From: Mucilaginibacter_A sp964236465
GTDB taxonomy: Bacteria > Bacteroidota > Bacteroidia > Sphingobacteriales > Sphingobacteriaceae
NCBI GenBank assembly: GCA_964236465.1
Contig: CAXSBZ010000009.1
Coordinates: forward strand, 1 to 64,000
DNA: 64,000 bases
Direction: 5' to 3'
In this document: positions 44,454 to 53,712 of the stretch, one piece after another
How positions within the stretch are numbered: position 1 is the stretch's first letter
Layout of the letters: the number at the start of each line of letters is the position of its first letter
Program-made: the position numbers and the translations under genes
Notes under the pieces: generated by a model
Told to the model about the DNA's origin: nothing
The model's input: only the letters and a program-made list of their open reading frames with translations
The model's database searches: none

Positions 44454-45116
44454 TTAACTCCAGGCCTGATCGCCAACCAGCGGCACAAACCTAAACGTAT
44501 CTAAACTTACTTTCTCATAATCTTTTTCGCTGACGCGAAGAATAGTTGTCATCAACTGCGTTTTTTCATCGCCCACCGGAATCACCAGCAAACCACCCAC
44601 TTTAAGCTGTTTCAACAAAATTTCGGGGATAAAAGGAGCACCGGCCGTCACCAGGATTTTATCAAAAGGCGCATTTTCCGGGATACCGTTAGAGCCATCT
44701 CCGCAGAAAAAATGAGCATTGTAACCCATAAAAGGCAGCACTTTGCAAGTGCGTTCGTACAGTTTTTCCTGCCGTTCGATAGTGAAAACTTCGGCACCCA
44801 GTTCCAGCAAAATACAGGTTTGATAGCCCGAACCCGTGCCAATTTCCAGCACTTTATCATGCTTTTGGATGTGTAATAATTCAGTTTGATAAGCCACGGT
44901 ATAAGGCTGCGAGATGGTTTGCCCGTCGCCAATCGGGAAAGCGATGTCTTTGTACGCCTGCATCCAAAAAGTTTCGTCAAAAAAGTAATGCCGGGGCACT
45001 TTTGCCATCGCATCCAGCACGCGCTTGTCGCCAATTTTCTTCACATCCTCCAGAAACCGCACCAACTGCTTCCTCGCCCCTTTTTCCCGGTAATTATCCA
45101 CAAACTTGTACGCCAT
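44454..45116 (-). CDS. pcm: Protein-L-isoaspartate O-methyltransferase
   Basis: 220 residues. Repairs isoaspartyl sites with S-adenosylmethionine. SAM loop VLEIGTGSGYQTC, upstream FPIGDGQTISQPYTVA which binds the isoaspartate, and DKILVTAGAPFIPE. I start at ATG 45116; a TTG at 45125 is also in frame. Convergent with the haloperoxidase-like gene. Confidence 0.94.
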   Translation of the reverse strand: MAYKFVDNYREKGARKQLVRFLEDVKKIGDKRVLDAMAKVPRHYFFDETFWMQAYKDIAFPIGDGQTISQPYTVAYQTELLHIQKHDKVLEIGTGSGYQTCILLELGAEVFTIERQEKLYERTCKVLPFMGYNAHFFCGDGSNGIPENAPFDKILVTAGAPFIPEILLKQLKVGGLLVIPVGDEKTQLMTTILRVSEKDYEKVSLDTFRFVPLVGDQAWS

Positions 45117-45237
45117 GTGCTGCAAAGATATTTTTTAAGCAATAAAATACTGATTTTTATCGAAATTTAAAATCCTATAAAATTATAACGCTTTAAGCAG
45201 ATAAATGCCGATTTCTGCAAATTCGATCCGCACAAAA

Positions 45238-46008
45238 ATGAAAAGAATCCGACCTCAGCCCAAAAAATACCTGCTAAAAACAGCATCGGTTTTGGCCTTG
45301 CTCCTGCTGCCATTTTGCACGTTTGCCCAGGATTTGAAAGTTGCCGTGGCCGCGAATTTGCAAGGCGTAATTAAAGTTTTGGCTGAGGATTTTAACAGAA
45401 AAACAAAGCTCAACATTCAGCCAATTATCGGTGCTTCCGGTAACCTGACCAATCAAATTAAAAATGGCGCACCGTTCGATATTTTTCTTTCTGCGGATAT
45501 GGCTTTCCCAGAAAATTTAGAAAAATCTGGGTTTACCGTCTCAAAACCAGTAGTTTATGCTTTAGGAAGCCTGATCATTTGCAGCAACCAAAACTTGGAT
45601 CTGGATCATTGGGAACAGCTGCTGCAAAGCAATTCCACCAAAAAAATTGCTTTGGCCAACACTGAAACCGCACCTTATGGTAGAGCTGCAAAAGAGGTTT
45701 TGGAGCGAAAAAATCTCCTCCAGAAAATTCATTCTAAAATTGTTTATGGCGAAAGTATCTCGCAGGTAAACACTTATATCAGCACCGGCGTTGTGGAAGT
45801 TGGTTTTACTACCGAAGCTTTTATAAGCGATGCCGCAAACAAGCAAAAACTGTACTGGAAAAAGATTAATATACTTGACTATCAACCAATTAAACAAGGA
45901 ATGGTGATCTTGAAACATGCTGCAAATAACCCGCAGGCAGCACAATTTTTCAAATACATGCAAAGCGCATCAGCCAGAAACGTTCTGAAAAAATATGGTT
46001 ACCGATAA
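45238..46008 (+). CDS. modA: Molybdate ABC transporter, substrate-binding protein
   Basis: 256 residues from ATG 45238, which starts a good signal peptide (KTASVLALLLLPFCTFAQ); ATG 45205 is the alternative. Mature part: VAVAANLQGVIKVLAEDF, IIGASGNLTNQI, APFDIFLSADMAFPENL, all ModA hallmarks for molybdate/tungstate. First gene of modABC. A variant 12-mer (45275-45286) lies in the signal-peptide codons. Confidence 0.93.
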   Translation: MKRIRPQPKKYLLKTASVLALLLLPFCTFAQDLKVAVAANLQGVIKVLAEDFNRKTKLNIQPIIGASGNLTNQIKNGAPFDIFLSADMAFPENLEKSGFTVSKPVVYALGSLIICSNQNLDLDHWEQLLQSNSTKKIALANTETAPYGRAAKEVLERKNLLQKIHSKIVYGESISQVNTYISTGVVEVGFTTEAFISDAANKQKLYWKKINILDYQPIKQGMVILKHAANNPQAAQFFKYMQSASARNVLKKYGYR

Positions 46009-46022
46009 CAAAAATACCTTGA

Positions 46023-46034
46023 TAAAAGAAGCAT
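46023..46034 (-). repeat. 12-mer between modA and modB
   Basis: TAAAAGAAGCAT 15 bp after the modA stop and 23 bp before modB, within a single operon. Confidence 0.8.
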
Positions 46035-46056
46035 CAACCAAAAACCAAAACAAATT

Positions 46057-46731
46057 TTGACAGACTGGTCGCCCATTTTCCTCACCCTGAAACTCGCCTT
46101 CATCAGCACATTAATCCTGTTGCTGTTTGGCTTGCCGGTAGCTTACTGGCTTTCAAAAAGCCATTCGTTTTTTAAGGTAATTCTGGAAGCCATTTTGACC
46201 ATGCCGCTCGTTTTGCCGCCCTCAGTTTTGGGTTTTTATTTGTTGCTGGCATTTAGTCCGCAGCGGGGTTTGGGCAAATGGCTGTTGCAGCACTTCAATT
46301 TACAGCTGGTTTTTTCGTTTGAAGGCTTGGTTTTGGCTTCCGTCATTTACAGTTTGCCGTTCATGATTAGTCCGGTAAAATCCGCTTTGCAGCAATTGCC
46401 TTCATCATTAGCAAATGCTTCTTTTACCATGGGAAAATCGGAATGGGAAACTTTTTTTAAAGTGCTGCTTCCAAATATAAGAGCTTCATTATTAACGGCT
46501 TCCGTTATGACTTTTGCGCATACTTTGGGCGAATTTGGTGTCGTGCTGATGATTGGCGGCAACATTCCGGGTTTGACGCGCGTTGCTTCCATCGCCATTT
46601 ATAATTCGGTAGAAAACATGGATTATACTACGGCCAATTTATATTCCCTGGTGTTGATCGGGCTTACTTTTGTACTGGTAACTACTGTTTTTATCATCAA
46701 TAAATTGGCTGCCAAAAATCTTGAGGAATGA
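46057..46731 (+). CDS. modB: Molybdate ABC transporter permease
   Basis: 224 residues, about five membrane helices. The EAA loop contacting ModC is in NASFTMGKSEWETFFKVLLP. The start is TTG 46057; I find no upstream ATG or GTG in frame before the modA stop. An exact 12-mer (46415-46426) lies in the EAA loop codons and encodes NASFT. Overlaps modC by ATGA. Confidence 0.92.
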   Translation: MTDWSPIFLTLKLAFISTLILLLFGLPVAYWLSKSHSFFKVILEAILTMPLVLPPSVLGFYLLLAFSPQRGLGKWLLQHFNLQLVFSFEGLVLASVIYSLPFMISPVKSALQQLPSSLANASFTMGKSEWETFFKVLLPNIRASLLTASVMTFAHTLGEFGVVLMIGGNIPGLTRVASIAIYNSVENMDYTTANLYSLVLIGLTFVLVTTVFIINKLAAKNLEE

Positions 46732-47357
46732 TTTCCATCAACCTAAAAAAAAAACTGAGCACTTACCAGGGCAGGCAATTATTGCAGGTTTCTACGGAAA
46801 TGGACACCGGCAGTTTGCTCAAAATCTCCGGGCCGTCCGGTGCCGGGAAAACTACTTTTTTAAAAATCCTGGCTGGTCTAATCCGGCCTGATCAAGGCAA
46901 AATTGTGGTAGATGATTTAGTTTGGGCAGATACTTCCGCCAAAATAAACCTTTCTCCGCAGCAAAGAAAAACCGGATTTGTGTTCCAGAACTACGCACTT
47001 TTCCCAAACATGAACGTGCAGCAGCAATTGGAATACGCCACAAAAGATCAGGATTTTATCAAAGAGTTGCTGGCTTTCGGCAAATTAGAACCTTTTATCA
47101 AGCATAAACCAGAGCAGCTTTCGGGTGGCCAACAGCAACGGTTGGCCATTTTGCGCGCGCTGGCCATCAAACCAAAACTACTGCTGATGGACGAACCTTT
47201 TTCGGCACTAGACCTCAAAACTAAAACCACACTCATCAGCAAACTCCAATTTTTACTCGATAAAAACAGTATTAGCACAATCATCGTTTCCCATAATTTA
47301 CACGAACTGGAAGCATTGCCTGGACAGGAAATTTTTATTGGAGAGGAAGAAAATTAG
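46728..47357 (+). CDS. modC: Molybdate ABC transporter ATP-binding protein
   Basis: 209 residues. Walker A GPSGAGKTT, signature LSGGQQQRLAILRALA, Walker B LLLMDEPFSALD, H-loop SHN. It is short: the C-terminal TOBE molybdate-sensing domain of longer ModC proteins is missing. Start overlaps the modB stop. Probably serves the molybdenum enzyme encoded at 53.9-57.7 kb. Confidence 0.92.
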   Translation: MISINLKKKLSTYQGRQLLQVSTEMDTGSLLKISGPSGAGKTTFLKILAGLIRPDQGKIVVDDLVWADTSAKINLSPQQRKTGFVFQNYALFPNMNVQQQLEYATKDQDFIKELLAFGKLEPFIKHKPEQLSGGQQQRLAILRALAIKPKLLLMDEPFSALDLKTKTTLISKLQFLLDKNSISTIIVSHNLHELEALPGQEIFIGEEEN

Positions 47358-47523
47358 TAAACCTTCTGTGCCTGCCCAACCATAATTTTATCCCAATTGT
47401 GCATATATTTCCTTCTCGTTTTTAACTCCAGCATCAATACGAAGTAGGTGCCAAGGAAAATCATAAGAAATAACTTGTATCTCCGCAGAAACCAAAAAAG
47501 CAGTTGATATTAATGAAGTGAAA

Positions 47524-47553
47524 TTGCTAAATAAAAAATTTATAATAAATTTG
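47524..47553 (+). promoter_or_regulatory. Promoter of the small membrane protein
   Basis: TTG (47524-47526) and TAAATTTG (47546-47553) with a 19 bp spacer match the Bacteroidota -33/-7 pattern. The -7 box ends only 4 bp before the ATG, so the message may have almost no leader. Confidence 0.5.
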
Positions 47554-47557
47554 CAAC

Positions 47558-47683
47558 ATGGAAGATCAACAACATCACGAAGAAAAACACCACATCATCG
47601 GCTTAATCCCAAGCATTATCTTTTTGATTGCAACTGCTATTGTGGTAGTCTGGTACTCCATTTACTCTTCTGTACCGCACTAA
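47558..47683 (+). CDS. 41-residue single-pass membrane protein
   Basis: A short frame with a His/Glu-rich N-terminus (MEDQQHHEEKHH), one hydrophobic helix (LIPSIIFLIATAIVVVW) and a short tail. A consensus promoter sits just before it and a strong terminator just after, so it looks like a complete gene. It could be a small subunit of a respiratory complex or a transporter regulator, but I do not recognise it. Confidence 0.65.
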   Translation: MEDQQHHEEKHHIIGLIPSIIFLIATAIVVVWYSIYSSVPH

Positions 47684-47704
47684 AATTATCAAATAATAAT
47701 ACTA

Positions 47705-47752
47705 AAAAAGCTTCATTCAGACAGAAATTTTGTTTGAATGAAGCTTTTTATT
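47705..47752. terminator. Strong bidirectional terminator
   Basis: A 19 bp stem (47705-47723 with 47731-47749, one mismatch) around a 7-base loop, A-run and T-run on either side, core AAGCTTCATTCA. It ends the small membrane protein and the convergent acidic protein. Confidence 0.9.
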
Positions 47753-47771
47753 TTTACAAAAAACCGGAAGC

Positions 47772-47975
47772 TTAATGTTTTAAGCTGTCGTCTTCTCCGG
47801 CTTCTTTCTGGATATCCCGTTCAGTTCCTAAATTTAGCGTATAAGATGGTTCTGCAGCTTGCACAGCATCATTGATTCTATCCAATTCCGGGTTATCATT
47901 CGGCGTAGTTTGATCCAGTTCGTCATCGTTTGTTTGCTGCGGATCATTGTCCGGCATATTTTCTGGTGTGTTCAT
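47772..47975 (-). CDS. Small acidic protein of unknown function
   Basis: 67 residues from ATG 47975, rich in Asp, Asn, Glu, Pro and Thr, with no membrane segment, probably disordered. The frame stays open upstream to 48185 through a 12-mer (48038-48049), but that part is basic and looks untranslated. Function unknown. Confidence 0.55.
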   Translation of the reverse strand: MNTPENMPDNDPQQTNDDELDQTTPNDNPELDRINDAVQAAEPSYTLNLGTERDIQKEAGEDDSLKH

Positions 47976-48037
47976 TTGCTTTGTTTTATTTCGATATAAA
48001 AGCTGTTTAAATATTTTTTGTTTGGATTTTAGGCCGA

Positions 48038-48049
48038 TAAAAGAAGCAT
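48038..48049 (-). repeat. 12-mer upstream of the acidic protein
   Basis: TAAAAGAAGCAT preceded by TTTTAGGCCGA, 63 bp before the chosen start. Confidence 0.8.
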
Positions 48050-48374
48050 CCATTCTCACAGTTCCTGCTAAATTGGGTTTGATTTTTTTGACAATTGGGC
48101 AACTGTTTTCAAGGATTTCTTCCTGCAACACCGCTGTTTTTATGCGTTTATTTCGTACTTTTGTGCTACGGATTATACACAACACTATTCTCCAGTAATC
48201 ACCTGCTGATCTGCACTTTAGCCTGATCAGGATTCAATTTTTCCTTGCAAAAGCTAACCGTTCTCCGCAGGAAATTAAATTTTTAAATACCGGGATTGGG
48301 CATTTTTATCAGCTTAAAAATCTTTAAAAACCGGCAAAACAGGTAAACAGGCGTATAGTTTAAACTGAAAAAAC

Positions 48375-48563
48375 ATGGCAAAATCTCAGGCAACGTTTAT
48401 GAAAAAGCAACTTGAAAAAAACAGGTTGAAAAAGAGGGAAGAGAAAGAACAACGCAAGCAGGAACGCCAGCAAAATGCAGGCAGTGGCGATTTGGAAAGC
48501 ATGATGGCCTACGTAAATGAATTTGGCGAAATCACTTCCACGCCTCCCGACACCAAAAAATAA
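48375..48563 (+). CDS. Small basic, highly charged conserved protein
   Basis: 62 residues: a Lys/Glu/Arg-rich helix (KKREEKEQRKQERQQ) followed by LESMMAYVNEFGEITSTPPD. I believe similar short proteins occur widely in Bacteroidota, but no function is known to me. A terminator follows directly. Confidence 0.7.
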   Translation: MAKSQATFMKKQLEKNRLKKREEKEQRKQERQQNAGSGDLESMMAYVNEFGEITSTPPDTKK

Positions 48564-48589
48564 GCACCTAAAAAATGCTTCTAAACAGT

Positions 48590-48650
48590 CCGGCCACAAA
48601 GCTATTTTCTGCTTTGTCCGGGCTTATTTTTTGTTCTTTAATTTTTTGTT
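48590..48650 (+). terminator. Terminator after the small basic protein
   Basis: CCGG..ACAAAGC (48590-48602) pairs with GCTTTGTCCGG (48611-48621), followed by a T-rich run to 48650. Confidence 0.7.
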
Positions 48651-48651
48651 G

Positions 48652-49803
48652 ATGATGGATACTTTCGCAGATAAATCACCCAAAACTTATCGGATTGCCA
48701 CGGCCGTTTTCTTCTTCATTTCTGGTTTTGGCTACGCTACCTGGGCTTCCCGCATTCCCACAATCCAGCAAAAACTACACTTAAACGAAGCACAACTCGG
48801 TGCAGTTTTATTTGCATTGCCGGTTGGTTTGATGCTTACACTTCCTGTTACCGGCAATTTATTGAGCCGTTTTAGCAGCCGCAATGTGATGTTTGCAGGT
48901 ACAGTTGCCTTTAATCTCATGCTGGCTTTGCTGGGTTTTACAACGCAGGTTTGGCAATTGGTGCTTGTGCTTTTTTGTTTTGGTTCCTCCCGAAATCTGA
49001 TGAATATTTCCGTCAATGCGCAATCCGTCAGCGTGCAGGCATTTTACAAAAAATCCATCATCACTACTTTTCACGGCATCTGGAGCATGGCCGGTTTTGC
49101 CGCTGCCGCTTTTGGTTATTTAATGGTTTCGGGCAAAATCCCGCCGGCGTACCATTTTTTATTGGTTGGCTTGATCCTAATTGTTGCCGCTTTTTACTTT
49201 TTTTCCGATATGCTGAACCAAAAACCGGTGCAGCAATCGGAACGAAAACCGGCTTTTACATTACCAGACAAACCCTTAATCAAATTCGGGCTAATATCTT
49301 TTGCCTCAATGGCTTGTGAAGGCACAATGTACGATTGGAGCGGCATTTATTTTCAAAAAGAAGTACATGCCAGCGCAACAATTGCCACCGCAGGTTTTGT
49401 GGTTTACATGATCGCCATGACGACCGGCCGCTTCTTAGGCGACCAATTGGTAAACCGCATCGGCATCAAACCCATGCTGCGCTACAGCGGTATTTTAATT
49501 TTTGCCGGGATGCTTTTATCGGCCTTATTTCCTTTTCCGCTGGTGGCCGGGTTTGGGTTTATTTTGATTGGTTTTGGTGTGGCCTGCGTGGTTCCGCTGG
49601 TGTTCAGCATCGCCGGGAAATCCAAAACTTTAAGTAGCGGTTCGGCTATTGCTTCAGTTTCTACGGTTGGTTATCTGGGTTTTTTGATGGTGCCGCCCGT
49701 AGTTGGTTTTATTGCCCAGGCAGCAGGTTTGCGCTGGTCTTTTGCGCTGATGGCCGCTTTAGGCGCACTGATGGTTTTTATGGTGGGTAAAATAGAAGAT
49801 TAA
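48652..49803 (+). CDS. MFS transporter (YbjJ-like)
   Basis: About 383 residues from ATG 48652 (a second ATG follows). Twelve hydrophobic segments; FISGFGYATWASRIPTIQ near the start is the hallmark of the YbjJ-type MFS group, and a loop arginine motif (GRFLGDQLVNRIG) lies mid-protein. The frame is open to 48517, but that part overlaps the small gene and its terminator. Substrate unknown. Confidence 0.85.
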   Translation: MMDTFADKSPKTYRIATAVFFFISGFGYATWASRIPTIQQKLHLNEAQLGAVLFALPVGLMLTLPVTGNLLSRFSSRNVMFAGTVAFNLMLALLGFTTQVWQLVLVLFCFGSSRNLMNISVNAQSVSVQAFYKKSIITTFHGIWSMAGFAAAAFGYLMVSGKIPPAYHFLLVGLILIVAAFYFFSDMLNQKPVQQSERKPAFTLPDKPLIKFGLISFASMACEGTMYDWSGIYFQKEVHASATIATAGFVVYMIAMTTGRFLGDQLVNRIGIKPMLRYSGILIFAGMLLSALFPFPLVAGFGFILIGFGVACVVPLVFSIAGKSKTLSSGSAIASVSTVGYLGFLMVPPVVGFIAQAAGLRWSFALMAALGALMVFMVGKIED

Positions 49804-49811
49804 ATTTGCTT

Positions 49812-50504
49812 CTATCTTCCAAAACAATACAATACTGATAAATTTAAAGCTGATACAAACCTTAGCCCAAAAGAGTTTGTATGAGCATTTTCATTGCTGT
49901 ATGAAGTTTGATAATTACTGTTATTATTTACATATCCTAAATTTCCAAGATTAGATATAAGTCCAATTTTTTTTGACGGAAAATATACGATATCTAATAT
50001 CAAACCTGCATTAATATAATTTCCGTTTTGTGAGAAATTATTGTTGTTTAACTGAGGCTCTAAATATTGATTGTTGTACTTATATTTTAGATATTCAGCA
50101 AAAGGTCCGGTTCTGATGCCAATCTTTTGGTTATATAAAAAATATTTCCGAAGATAAATTTCTGCCGAAAAAAATTGATTATTATTTTTATTAGGCAAAA
50201 CACTGTAATTAGTATTGGCCAAAGAATAGTTGTAAGTTGTTTTATCACTACCATAACCTAAACTTAAACCTAAATCAAGCTTATCAGCAATAAAATAGCT
50301 ATAAACCGGCCCTACAGAAAAAGAAGTTTCTTTGCTTTTATAACTATAACTGTAAGCACTATTGTTATAATTGATATTGTCGGCCCTTCCGGTTGTAATA
50401 CCAAAAAGAATATTGCCACCTAATAATTGATTTCCTTTTTGCGTTTGTGCTTTTACTGTTAAATTAATAAGTAGTATAAATGGAATGATAAGCTGTTTTT
50501 TCAT
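49812..50504 (-). CDS. Porin-like outer-membrane beta-barrel protein
   Basis: 230 residues. Signal peptide cut after VKAQ, then an eight-strand-type barrel with Asn/Tyr/Ser-rich loops and a C-terminal aromatic-type residue (LYCFGR). Low G+C compared with the neighbours. No ligand clue. I start at ATG 50504. Confidence 0.7.
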   Translation of the reverse strand: MKKQLIIPFILLINLTVKAQTQKGNQLLGGNILFGITTGRADNINYNNSAYSYSYKSKETSFSVGPVYSYFIADKLDLGLSLGYGSDKTTYNYSLANTNYSVLPNKNNNQFFSAEIYLRKYFLYNQKIGIRTGPFAEYLKYKYNNQYLEPQLNNNNFSQNGNYINAGLILDIVYFPSKKIGLISNLGNLGYVNNNSNYQTSYSNENAHTNSFGLRFVSALNLSVLYCFGR

Positions 50505-50668
50505 AATCAACAGATTAGAAGTTTAGACAACTAAGCTATCAATTAAGCAATTACAAAAATTAAATAAGCTATGAGAGATTGCGTTAAAAATTGTTAAATA
50601 ATTTAAAACTTTTAAGCAAATCGGTTAGACCGAAAAAAATAAAAAAACTGATTTTAGCTATCAAATGT

Positions 50669-50714
50669 CATGCTTCTTTTATCTACCCAAATTTTACCTC
50701 GATAAAAGAAGCAT
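50669..50714. repeat. Compact 46 bp 12-mer hairpin
   Basis: ATGCTTCTTTTATC (50669-50682) and GATAAAAGAAGCAT (50701-50714) are a perfect 14-bp inverted pair with an 18-base loop, 10 bp beyond the UspA stop. A likely transcription or mRNA-stability hairpin. Confidence 0.85.
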
Positions 50715-50724
50715 CAACAAAAAA

Positions 50725-51570
50725 CTACTTCAACAATAAAACCGGCAAAGTAGATTTAATAGTCAAGTTGTTGGAGAAACTGCTGCGCCAAAGCGATTGG
50801 AAAAAGCTATATTTTCTGGGCAGTGAGATGATTAGTTGCGCTTCGTTTTCCTGTGCAAAATCCACAATTCCCTGCACTGTATCCGGGTGATCGATGTAAA
50901 AATACTGCGGATCATATTCCTGCAGCATTCCGGCCAGCGCAGATTCTTCGGCCAGCATTTTCGGGTCTTTGTTTTGATGTAAACTTTTGGCATCTACATT
51001 CACCACCAGCAACTCGGCTTGCAGCATATCCCAAACTTTTCTCAGTTGTTTCAACGGGATTACCTCGGTTACTTTTTTAAAATCGCAGGCCAATACAATC
51101 TTTTTCAATGGTTTGGCAATGGCTTTGGCAGGAACCACGAGCACCGGTGCCGGACTGATTTTGGAGATTTGGATGATGTTCATGCCCACGCTCGTATCTT
51201 CTTTCGAGCTGCTTTTGCTGCATAAAACCAGCAGATCGATATGCATTTCTTCCTGCACCTCTAAAACAGCACGCAAAAGCGGCAGGCGGCTTATCCTGAT
51301 TTCTACTTCCGTTTTTTCGTCCACAACCTTCAACAATTCCTGCCGGATGTCTTGAAGTTCTTCCTTTTTCAGCCTCGCCGTTTCATCAATATCTTCAGGC
51401 ATCAGCTGCACAAATTCTGTAGCAGGCAGCACGCTTTCAAATGTAGAAACGTAGTAAGCGTGCAGCAATATCAGCTTAGTTATGCCGGTTTGCGTACTTA
51501 ATTTTGCTGCATAATGCGCCGCAGCCACAGAAGAAGAGGAAAAATCCGTCGGAATTAAATACGTTCTCAT
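50725..51570 (-). CDS. Universal stress protein, two UspA domains
   Basis: 281 residues, two tandem UspA folds (IPTDFSSSSVAAAHYAAKL at the N-terminus; IVLACDFKKVTEV from about residue 150). The second domain lacks a clear ATP loop. Stress-related, nucleotide-binding role by family only. Confidence 0.88.
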   Translation of the reverse strand: MRTYLIPTDFSSSSVAAAHYAAKLSTQTGITKLILLHAYYVSTFESVLPATEFVQLMPEDIDETARLKKEELQDIRQELLKVVDEKTEVEIRISRLPLLRAVLEVQEEMHIDLLVLCSKSSSKEDTSVGMNIIQISKISPAPVLVVPAKAIAKPLKKIVLACDFKKVTEVIPLKQLRKVWDMLQAELLVVNVDAKSLHQNKDPKMLAEESALAGMLQEYDPQYFYIDHPDTVQGIVDFAQENEAQLIISLPRKYSFFQSLWRSSFSNNLTIKSTLPVLLLK

Positions 51571-51663
51571 GTGTTTTCAGGATCAAAATTATTCAGAAAA
51601 TTAACGTCTGGAAACACTAATTTTTGCAATTATACATTTAAACGCTTCTTGCCCGAAATAAGG

Positions 51664-51675
51664 ATACTTCTTTTA
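51664..51675 (+). repeat. Variant 12-mer ATACTTCTTTTA
   Basis: Followed by TCACCTGTTTTT, 28 bp past the stop of the esterase gene. Confidence 0.65.
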
Positions 51676-51703
51676 TCACCTGTTTTTTGCCTAATCAAGA
51701 CTT

Positions 51704-52516
51704 TTATTTCATGTATTCTTTGATAAAAGCAATGGCTTTGCTGTACGTATCCAATATTTCATTTCCGCGCCAGCCATGCCCTTTTCCCGGATAAGTAACG
51801 TAACTAACCGGCACTTTCGCCCGCTTCAAATTCACATTCAGACTGTCACTTTCGCGGATCGGCACAATCGGATCGGCCGTACCATGAAAAATAATGGTGG
51901 GCGGGCTTTTTTTGCTGACGTGATTTAAAACACTGGCATCGGCATAAACCTGCGGAAGCATTTCTGGCGTGCCTTTCATTAAAATTGCCAGTTCATGGTG
52001 CGCCATGTACAGATCAGCCATATCTGTTGGCCCGAAAAGGTCAACTACTACTTTAACGTTATGGTCAGGATCATGATTAAAAGCCTCAACCAAAGCCAAT
52101 TGCGCACCTGCACTTTCGCCCAGCAAAATCAATTGCTTTTTGTTGATGTTGTAATCTTTTGCATTTTTTTTGATAAAATCCACTGCCTTATCTACATCAT
52201 CAATTTGCGTTGGCCATGCGTTGGCATTTTTTTGCCTGTTGGCCAGCCGATAATTTAGGGTAAAAATAGCATCATCCGGAAAAGCTGCCTGCAAAGGTTT
52301 CAGCCAGTGCGTCATGTTGATTTTGTCGCCGCCAATCCAGCTGCCGCCATGGATCAGGATAATTGCAGGCGTTTTGCCTTTGGTTTGTTTCGGCAAAAAA
52401 ACGTCCAACTTCTGTTTCGGGTCATCACCGTAAGCCACATCTTTTTGAACGGTTTGTGCCGATGCAAACTGCCAGCCGGCGATCAGCATTAAGAGCAAAA
52501 TTTTTATTTTTTTCAT
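51704..52516 (-). CDS. Secreted alpha/beta hydrolase (BD-FAE/esterase type)
   Basis: 270 residues. Signal peptide ending ASAQ; oxyanion HGGSWIGGDK, nucleophile LGESAGAQ, acid in HGTADPIVP, histidine in KGHGW. Looks like a carbohydrate or short-chain esterase of the periplasm. Confidence 0.85.
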   Translation of the reverse strand: MKKIKILLLMLIAGWQFASAQTVQKDVAYGDDPKQKLDVFLPKQTKGKTPAIILIHGGSWIGGDKINMTHWLKPLQAAFPDDAIFTLNYRLANRQKNANAWPTQIDDVDKAVDFIKKNAKDYNINKKQLILLGESAGAQLALVEAFNHDPDHNVKVVVDLFGPTDMADLYMAHHELAILMKGTPEMLPQVYADASVLNHVSKKSPPTIIFHGTADPIVPIRESDSLNVNLKRAKVPVSYVTYPGKGHGWRGNEILDTYSKAIAFIKEYMK

Positions 52517-52852
52517 AGATTTATATAGATTGACGATCCGGCGTTTGGTTTATTCTTGCCGGTTATAACACACTTCAATATATTCAAATATAGCCAACTT
52601 CGCTACTGTTGTCTTAAAATTGCTATATCGAAGGGTTGATATAATTTTTAAACAGGTTCTAATTAGTGAAATAATATACGGCTATAATTAACGAGCGAAC
52701 TTAAAGTAATCAAACCAAGGATAATAGTATTCAATTGTAAAAAATGGCTGTAACTATTTTATCTTTTGTTGGTTAATTAACTATTCTGACCACTACTTCT
52801 AAAATTCCCATTTATACAGTTTATACAGCCCATACTGCCTTATCTTTTACTT
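52517..52852. other. Gene-free region of ~335 bp
   Basis: Lies between divergent esterase and AraC genes. It is AT-rich and should hold both promoters. I see no repeat, RNA or clear box. Confidence 0.4.
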
Positions 52853-53695
52853 ATGCGTATAATAGCCGAATCTGCCACAGAGGAAAGTGAGTTGATTGCC
52901 ATCACTGACTCTATTGAAACAGCTACCACCAAATTTAAAGGCAGTTACTTTAAAATTGCTTACGCAGTGTCCTGGGGAACCCTGTTTTATAAAGACCGGG
53001 CCATTAACGTTAACGGACCCGTTCTTGTTTTTTCCAATATGGATAAACATTGCCGTTGGGAAGGCATTTCCATGCCGGGGGAAATGAAAGTTTGTGTATT
53101 TACAGCGCAGTTTATCGATCTGCATGACTATAGTAAGGCATTAAATATGTCGCCTCTCTATAAATCAGATACAGATACCGTTTTTTTTCTCACACCGGAG
53201 CAGCAGCAGCAGGTCAGGCAATTGTTTCAAGCCATGCAGGCAGAAATGCAGACCGACTATCACCTGAAGTATGACCTGATATTCAACTACCTGAATATAC
53301 TCATACATGAAGCACTTAAAATGCATCCGCAGGAATACTTTGAGCCACATCCTACGGCTGCCGCCCGCGTTGCTGTGCAATTTAACGAGTTGCTGGAAAA
53401 GCAGTTTCCCATCAGTTCTCCCCACCGGGGAATATCACTTAAAACACCGGCCCAGTTTGCTAATGTACTGCATATACATATTAATTATTTAAACCGTGCA
53501 GTTAAAGAAATAACCGGTAAAACCACCTCAGCCTGTATTGCGGAACGGCTGGCCAAAGAAGCAAAGATGCTGTTGCAAAAGCAACACTGGAATATCAGTG
53601 AGATTGCCTATGCGCTTGGTTTTGAGTATCCCAGTTATTTTAATAGTTTTTTCAAAAAACAGACCGGCATGGTTCCCTCAGTGTTTCGGGCTTAG
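52853..53695 (+). CDS. AraC-family transcriptional regulator
   Basis: 280 residues. The sensing domain has a cupin-like N-terminus (YKDRAINVNGPVLVFSNMD); the C-terminal double helix-turn-helix ends SEIAYALGFEYPSYFNSFF. Convergent with the aldehyde-oxidoreductase operon, so the target may be the divergent esterase or a distant gene. Confidence 0.88.
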   Translation: MRIIAESATEESELIAITDSIETATTKFKGSYFKIAYAVSWGTLFYKDRAINVNGPVLVFSNMDKHCRWEGISMPGEMKVCVFTAQFIDLHDYSKALNMSPLYKSDTDTVFFLTPEQQQQVRQLFQAMQAEMQTDYHLKYDLIFNYLNILIHEALKMHPQEYFEPHPTAAARVAVQFNELLEKQFPISSPHRGISLKTPAQFANVLHIHINYLNRAVKEITGKTTSACIAERLAKEAKMLLQKQHWNISEIAYALGFEYPSYFNSFFKKQTGMVPSVFRA

Positions 53696-53712
53696 CTTTT
53701 TTTGAGCATAAG

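Noticed and set aside
46006..46057. ModA-ModB fusion by stop readthrough
   Set aside because: The gap is open in frame after the modA stop, but 16 sense codons are expected by chance often enough, and both proteins are complete alone.
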